From Hormiphora californensis (taxonomy: Eukaryota; Ctenophora; Tentaculata; Cydippida; Pleurobrachiidae): DNA of 64,000 nucleotides. The stretch is taken from positions 6,429,097-6,493,096 of the forward strand of contig CM035355.1 in NCBI GenBank assembly GCA_020137815.1, in the 5' to 3' direction. The translations under genes were made by a program, and so were the position numbers. Shown here in pieces: positions 60,761 to 64,000 of this stretch (within the stretch, counting starts at the first letter, position 1; each line of letters opens with the position of its first letter). Under the pieces are notes generated by a model, which did no database searches, was not told the origin of the DNA, and saw only the letters and a list, made by a program, of their open reading frames with translations.

Positions 60761-62229
60761 GCATCTGGTTTTGATGAATGATCAGCTCTGCTACAAGTAC
60801 TTTAGATCTCCGTCGAGAAAGTTTGCAGCACTCATAGTTGTTCCTGATGAAGAGATTCAAAGAGTCATAGAGCTGCATCATGATCCCGATTTCTCAAGGG
60901 CACCAGGGTCCTAAGAAGACCCTAGGCAAAGTGAGGGACAAGTACTTTTTCAGGGGTATGACGTCAGCAGTTAAGATATTTTGTGAAACTTGTCCCTTAT
61001 GTTTCTTACACAATCAGCCGTACAAACGAAATCCCGCAGCACCTATGAAGATGTTCATGTCATCGAGGCCCAATCAGCATGTTGCAATTGACTTGGTTGG
61101 CCCAATTAGAGGGGGCTGTAACAAAAAGTGGATCTTGACGATCGTGTGCAAGTTCACTAGGATGGTTGAGGCTGTTCCGTTGACAAACGCTACAGCTGTT
61201 GTGATAGCACGGGGTCTAGCAAACAATTGGGTTTTTAAGTATGGGGTGCCAGAGTGCATAGTGTCTGATAGAGGGGCGAATCTAACGACGGCTGTTGTAA
61301 TTAAGGAGTTGTATGACGTTTTGGGGATAGAGAAGCGCCAAACAACAGCTTATCACCCCAAGGGTAATGGTCATGTCGAAGCCTATAACAAGGTGATGGT
61401 AGTGACACTACGGAAAATGGTTGGAGAGTTTCCTAATACATGGCCAAACAAACTGCCTGCAGCCATATTTGCCATCAACAACTCTGTCTGTGAAAGTACG
61501 GGATTTGCGCCTGCGTGTTTGTGGTTTGGAAGGGCTCTCAGAACCCCCACTGATTTAGTATTTGGGACGACCACTACGGAGTATTATGCTAGCAGTTATC
61601 ACTGGGCTCGTAAGCTGTTTAAAGATGTGAGGGATACATTTAATATTGTAAGAGTGAACTCTAACAACACCCTCATGAAACATAAACTAGCTCATGACAA
61701 GAAAAAGAAGTTTCATCACACATATCAAGTGGGTCAGCGGGTGTTGGTGTGGAAACCTATAGCTCCGTGGGTAAAGGATTTTCGGAAGTTCAAGGTTGGG
61801 TTCTCTGGGCCGTGGGAAATCATTAAGGTCATCAGTGAATGGACATTTTTGGTAAAGTATGAAGCCACGGGGAAGCAAGAGGTAGTTCACTTTGACAAAC
61901 TGAGGTTTATCGAAGACAGTTTACGAGCTACTCATTGGAACAAGAAACCTATGGGGCGGGGCACGAACAAAAATGTGACAGAGAAGGAACAAGAGACAGA
62001 CTGTCACGTGGTGGATGAGGAAGATGAAAGTGATGAGGAGTTTCCGGGTGAGGAGATTTCTATAATGGACAACACTGGTTCTAATGTAGAAGAGCCAGAA
62101 AACTTCACTCTGGATAGTGAAGTGGTTCCTCAGCCCACACCGGTTGATGAAGGTCCAGTTGAAGAGGTGCAGACGGAAGAAAGCGATGAAGAACCTGATG
62201 TACCTAGGTATAACCTGAGACCTCGTTAG
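60582..62229 (+). pseudogene. retroelement integrase, one frame break in the zinc-binding domain
   Basis: The His-His part of the N-terminal zinc finger begins in the frame that ends at 60914 and continues (GHQGPKKTLG, then CETCPLC) in the frame 60880-62229. The catalytic triad is intact: Asp in AIDLVGP (61090-61092), Asp in VSDRGANL (61267-61269) and Glu in GNGHVEAYNK (61378-61380), the last two about 36 residues apart. The C-terminal domain has a GPWEI-type beta strand (FSGPWEIIKV), then a long acidic tail ending YNLRPR. Confidence 0.85.
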
Positions 62230-62646
62230 TGTATCGGGTAATGGGGTGAAAGATCATGGTGGGGTCCTGTATTCTATCGGTAGACGGTACCTTAGCATTA
62301 TCACTTGCATCATTCAAGATCACCTAGTTTTAGAAAGAAAAAGAAAATGTTCAAAAATATTATGAGAAAGTGTGTGAAAATCGTGTGCATATAGGTATAA
62401 TAAGAAGGAATTCATATATCACATTAGAACACTCATACCGGTAAAGAGATGAACTGAAAGACTCTACAGGGTGATAAGAATGTGATATATGATTGATTTG
62501 CATATTTTAGTTTTTGTGTTGATACCCCCTGCATCTCCCCACGAGAAAATTTTGGGTCATCGTGAGTAGAAGAGTAGTTTGGAGTTTGAGTTGAGACTAG
62601 TATGCGAGGTATACTAGAGATGTAATTAGTTGTTTGGTTCACCTCT
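62230..62646. other. retroelement 3' flank
   Basis: It contains a purine-rich tract (agaaagaaaaagaaaatg, about 62332-62349) that could be a polypurine tract, but what follows is not a copy of the sequence before the primer-binding site. No gene. Confidence 0.35.
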
Positions 62647-63115
62647 CGGGGGGGGGTTCAGGATAAATGGTTCGGACGTATATGCCACTTAAGGGGGTGG
62701 GTGTTTTTTCAAAATTGCCACTTAATGTTTTTCGCTAAATGGTCATTTTTTGGCCAAATTTGGTCAATTTTCGGCCAAATTTGGTCAATTTTCGGTAAAA
62801 ATTGAGATTCTTCGAGGTAGACCTGAAAAATTTTCAATTTTCAAAATTCAAATTTCAATTTTCTTGCGCGCGAAATTTTTTCTGGAAATTTTTTGGTTTT
62901 GTTCCCAGAAAACAGCCTAAATTTTGCCATTTTTTGGGCAAAAAAGCTAGTTTTTCGGTAAATTTTGGGGGTTTAGGGGTCTATTTGGGGTCTGACCACT
63001 AAAAGAAACTGATTAAGTGGTCAATTTTAGGGGGTGGGGGGGTCCTTTTGGATTTTGACCACTTAAGCAATTTTTAGGCATATACGTCCGACCACTTAAT
63101 CCTGAACCCCCCCCG
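62647..63115. mobile_element. 469-bp MITE with 7-bp target duplication
   Basis: Terminal inverted repeats: C(G)9TTCAGGAT.. at the left and its complement ending (C)8G at the right, with about 35 bp of similarity (both include ggacgtatatgcc). The flanks are CACCTCT at 62640-62646 and again at 63116-63122. The interior is AT-rich with ttttcggccaaatttggtca repeats. No ORF. hAT-like elements make 8-bp duplications; 7 bp is compatible if one base has mutated. Confidence 0.8.
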
Positions 63116-63189
63116 CACCTCTGATAGTGTTATTATATAGCCTCTGTTTACTGTTAGTATGAATAATTCAGAATGAGATACAAGTGTTA

Positions 63190-63478
63190 TGAAAGTGGAA
63201 GTAATTTTGATATCTCCTTCTGGTGATCAACACACACACACGCCCTCCGTACAACGGTTATATAGGGGAATCTCACACACACACGGGCAGATCTCGGTCA
63301 AGGAGAGATTAATTGATTATTCAGAATAAAGAGATCTGAGCAAGAATTAAATAGGGAAGAAAATCGAAAAATACTGGGTTCGACCGGGAATTGAACCAGG
63401 GACCTCCAGAGAGACACGCTCGATGCTCTACCACTGAGCTACCGAACCCCTGTACAGATCGCATTTCTTCACACTGGT
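63190..63478 (-). repeat. tRNA-headed repeat, inverted copy
   Basis: A full-length copy of the unit seen at 63715-64000, on the minus strand: tRNA-like head (63376-63448) followed by a conserved ~190-bp tail with (GT)n and a gatcaccagaaggagatatc end. It abuts a tail-only forward copy (63474-63680), forming a palindrome. Confidence 0.8.
63376..63448 (-). tRNA. tRNA-like head of repeat (pseudo-tRNA)
   Basis: The sequence is the same as at 63745-63817 and has the same shortcomings. It is identical by eye to the forward copy over its 73 nt. Confidence 0.45.
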
Positions 63479-63680
63479 TCAATTCCCGGTCGAACCCAGT
63501 ATTTTTCGATTTTCTTCCCTATTTAATTCTTGCTCAGATCTCTTTATTCTGAATAATCAATTAATCTCTCCTTGACCGAGATCTGCCCGTGTGTGTGTGA
63601 GATTCCCCTATATAACCGTTGTACGGAGGGCGTGTGTGTGTGTTGATCACCAGAAGGAGATATCAAAATTACTTCCTCTA
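63474..63680 (+). repeat. tRNA-headed repeat, 5'-truncated forward copy
   Basis: Starts inside the T-arm (tggttcaattcccggtcgaac) and runs through the same tail as the full copies. 5' truncation is typical of SINE insertion by LINE machinery, but here the truncation point coincides with the palindrome junction. Confidence 0.75.
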
Positions 63681-63714
63681 TCACATGGTGTCTAGCTAAG
63701 GGCATGTGCTTGAA

Positions 63715-64000
63715 CATAGTGTGAAGAAATGCGATCTGTACAGGGGTTCGGTAGCTCAGTGGTAGAGCATCGAGCGTGTCTCTCTGGAGGTCCCTGGTTC
63801 AATTCCCGGTCGAACCCAGTATTTTTCGATTTTCTTCCCTATTTAATTCTTGCTCAGATCTCTTTATTCTGAATAATCAATTAATCTCTCCTTGACCGAG
63901 ATCTGCCCGTGTGTGTGTGAGATTCCCCTATATAACCGTTGTACGGAGGGCGTGTGTGTGTGTTGATCACCAGAAGGAGATATCAAAATTACTTCCTCTA
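63715..64000 (+). repeat. tRNA-headed repeat, full forward copy (runs off the window)
   Basis: A leader (gtgtgaagaaatgcgatctg) is followed by the tRNA-like head and the conserved tail, still matching at the window end. The leader also occurs, inverted, beside the minus-strand copy. The tail is identical by eye to the other two copies, so the duplications are recent. Confidence 0.8.
63745..63817 (+). tRNA. tRNA-like gene or SINE head
   Basis: 73 nt with a good acceptor stem (GGTTCGG with TCGAACC), D-arm GCTC/GAGC, A box TAGCTCAGTGG and B box GGTTCAATTCC. The anticodon arm is poor: the 5-bp stem has a mismatch and position 33 is G rather than T. The T-stem has one mismatch. The anticodon would be TGT by position, but this is unreliable. 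It is probably a Pol III-transcribed SINE head rather than a working tRNA. Confidence 0.5.

Larger units (their letters stand above)
56746..62229 (+). mobile_element. Ty3/gypsy-type LTR retroelement, frame-broken, 3' LTR not found
   Basis: The order is gag, CCHC zinc knuckle, aspartic protease-like, reverse transcriptase, RNase H, integrase, the classical Ty3/gypsy order. The reading frame is interrupted at least five times (near 57830, 58140, 58984, 59205-59230, 60760 and 60880-60914), so the copy is most likely inactive, unless some breaks are sequencing errors. A primer-binding site exists, but no repeated LTR was seen on either side. There is no chromodomain after the integrase; the C terminus ends in the RYNLRPR-type tail common in this superfamily. 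Confidence 0.88.

Noticed and set aside
63745..63817. Functional tRNA-Thr(TGT)
   Set aside because: The anticodon stem is mismatched, position 33 is not T, and the sequence is attached to a conserved repeat tail in three copies. A SINE head is more likely.

Overview
This is a nuclear window from a compact metazoan genome, most likely a sponge. It holds single-copy animal housekeeping genes (TSC2, EXO1, MED7, TRAPPC3, MRPL28, IDI1, an OXA1-family insertase, a VPS4-type ATPase) with many short GT-AG introns, 130-400 bp between genes, long GA/CT microsatellites and many non-autonomous transposons. No bacterial operon logic is present. A glass sponge (Hexactinellida) would fit the splice-acceptor pattern described below, but that is inference; the species is not identifiable from this sequence.

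Layout. 1-3.2 kb: a large foldback element with a mariner-type MITE nested in one arm. 4.9-9.5 kb: minus-strand proline-rich gene of unknown identity, with a second MITE copy, a 94-bp tandem repeat and a palindromic element in its first intron. 9.7-14 kb: microsatellites, an orphan minus-strand coding block and a block of degraded-looking sequence. 14-15.1 kb: last exon of a plus-strand carbohydrate sulfotransferase. 15.4-47.4 kb: eight consecutive minus-strand genes, in transcription order MED7, VPS4-like, OXA1-like, a coiled-coil gene, TSC2, TRAPPC3, MRPL28, EXO1. TSC2 spans about 19 kb and carries in its 5.1-kb sixth intron an oppositely oriented three-exon gene and a near-perfect long inverted repeat. 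49-50.4 kb: a secreted cysteine-rich protein gene (minus) and a possible plus-strand microprotein. 51.8-56.2 kb: IDI1, then an 831-codon helical/BTB-like gene and a truncated tandem copy of it. 56.7-62.2 kb: a frame-broken Ty3/gypsy retroelement. 62.6-64 kb: a MITE with a 7-bp target duplication and palindromically arranged tRNA-headed repeats.

Most notable points. (1) Almost every first coding exon that can be defined here has a pyrimidine-rich YAG splice acceptor within 0-18 nt upstream of its ATG, usually within 6 nt; even the retroelement gag does. With the run of closely spaced co-directional genes this suggests spliced-leader trans-splicing, or systematic non-coding first exons. (2) A ~310-bp repeat family begins TC, ends CTAG next to T, has subterminal hairpins and no terminal inverted repeats. 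Two head-to-tail copies interrupt a foldback relative whose uninterrupted counterpart lies elsewhere in the window, which fits a non-autonomous Helitron-like element. (3) TSC2, TRAPPC3, MRPL28, MED7 and the VPS4-like gene could be modelled completely, exon by exon, with consistent splice phases.

The genes are mostly functionally unrelated housekeeping genes. TSC2 (TORC1 control), TRAPPC3 and the VPS4-like ATPase (membrane traffic) and MRPL28 and the OXA1-like insertase (mitochondrial translation and insertion) share broad themes, but the sequence gives no evidence of a common pathway.
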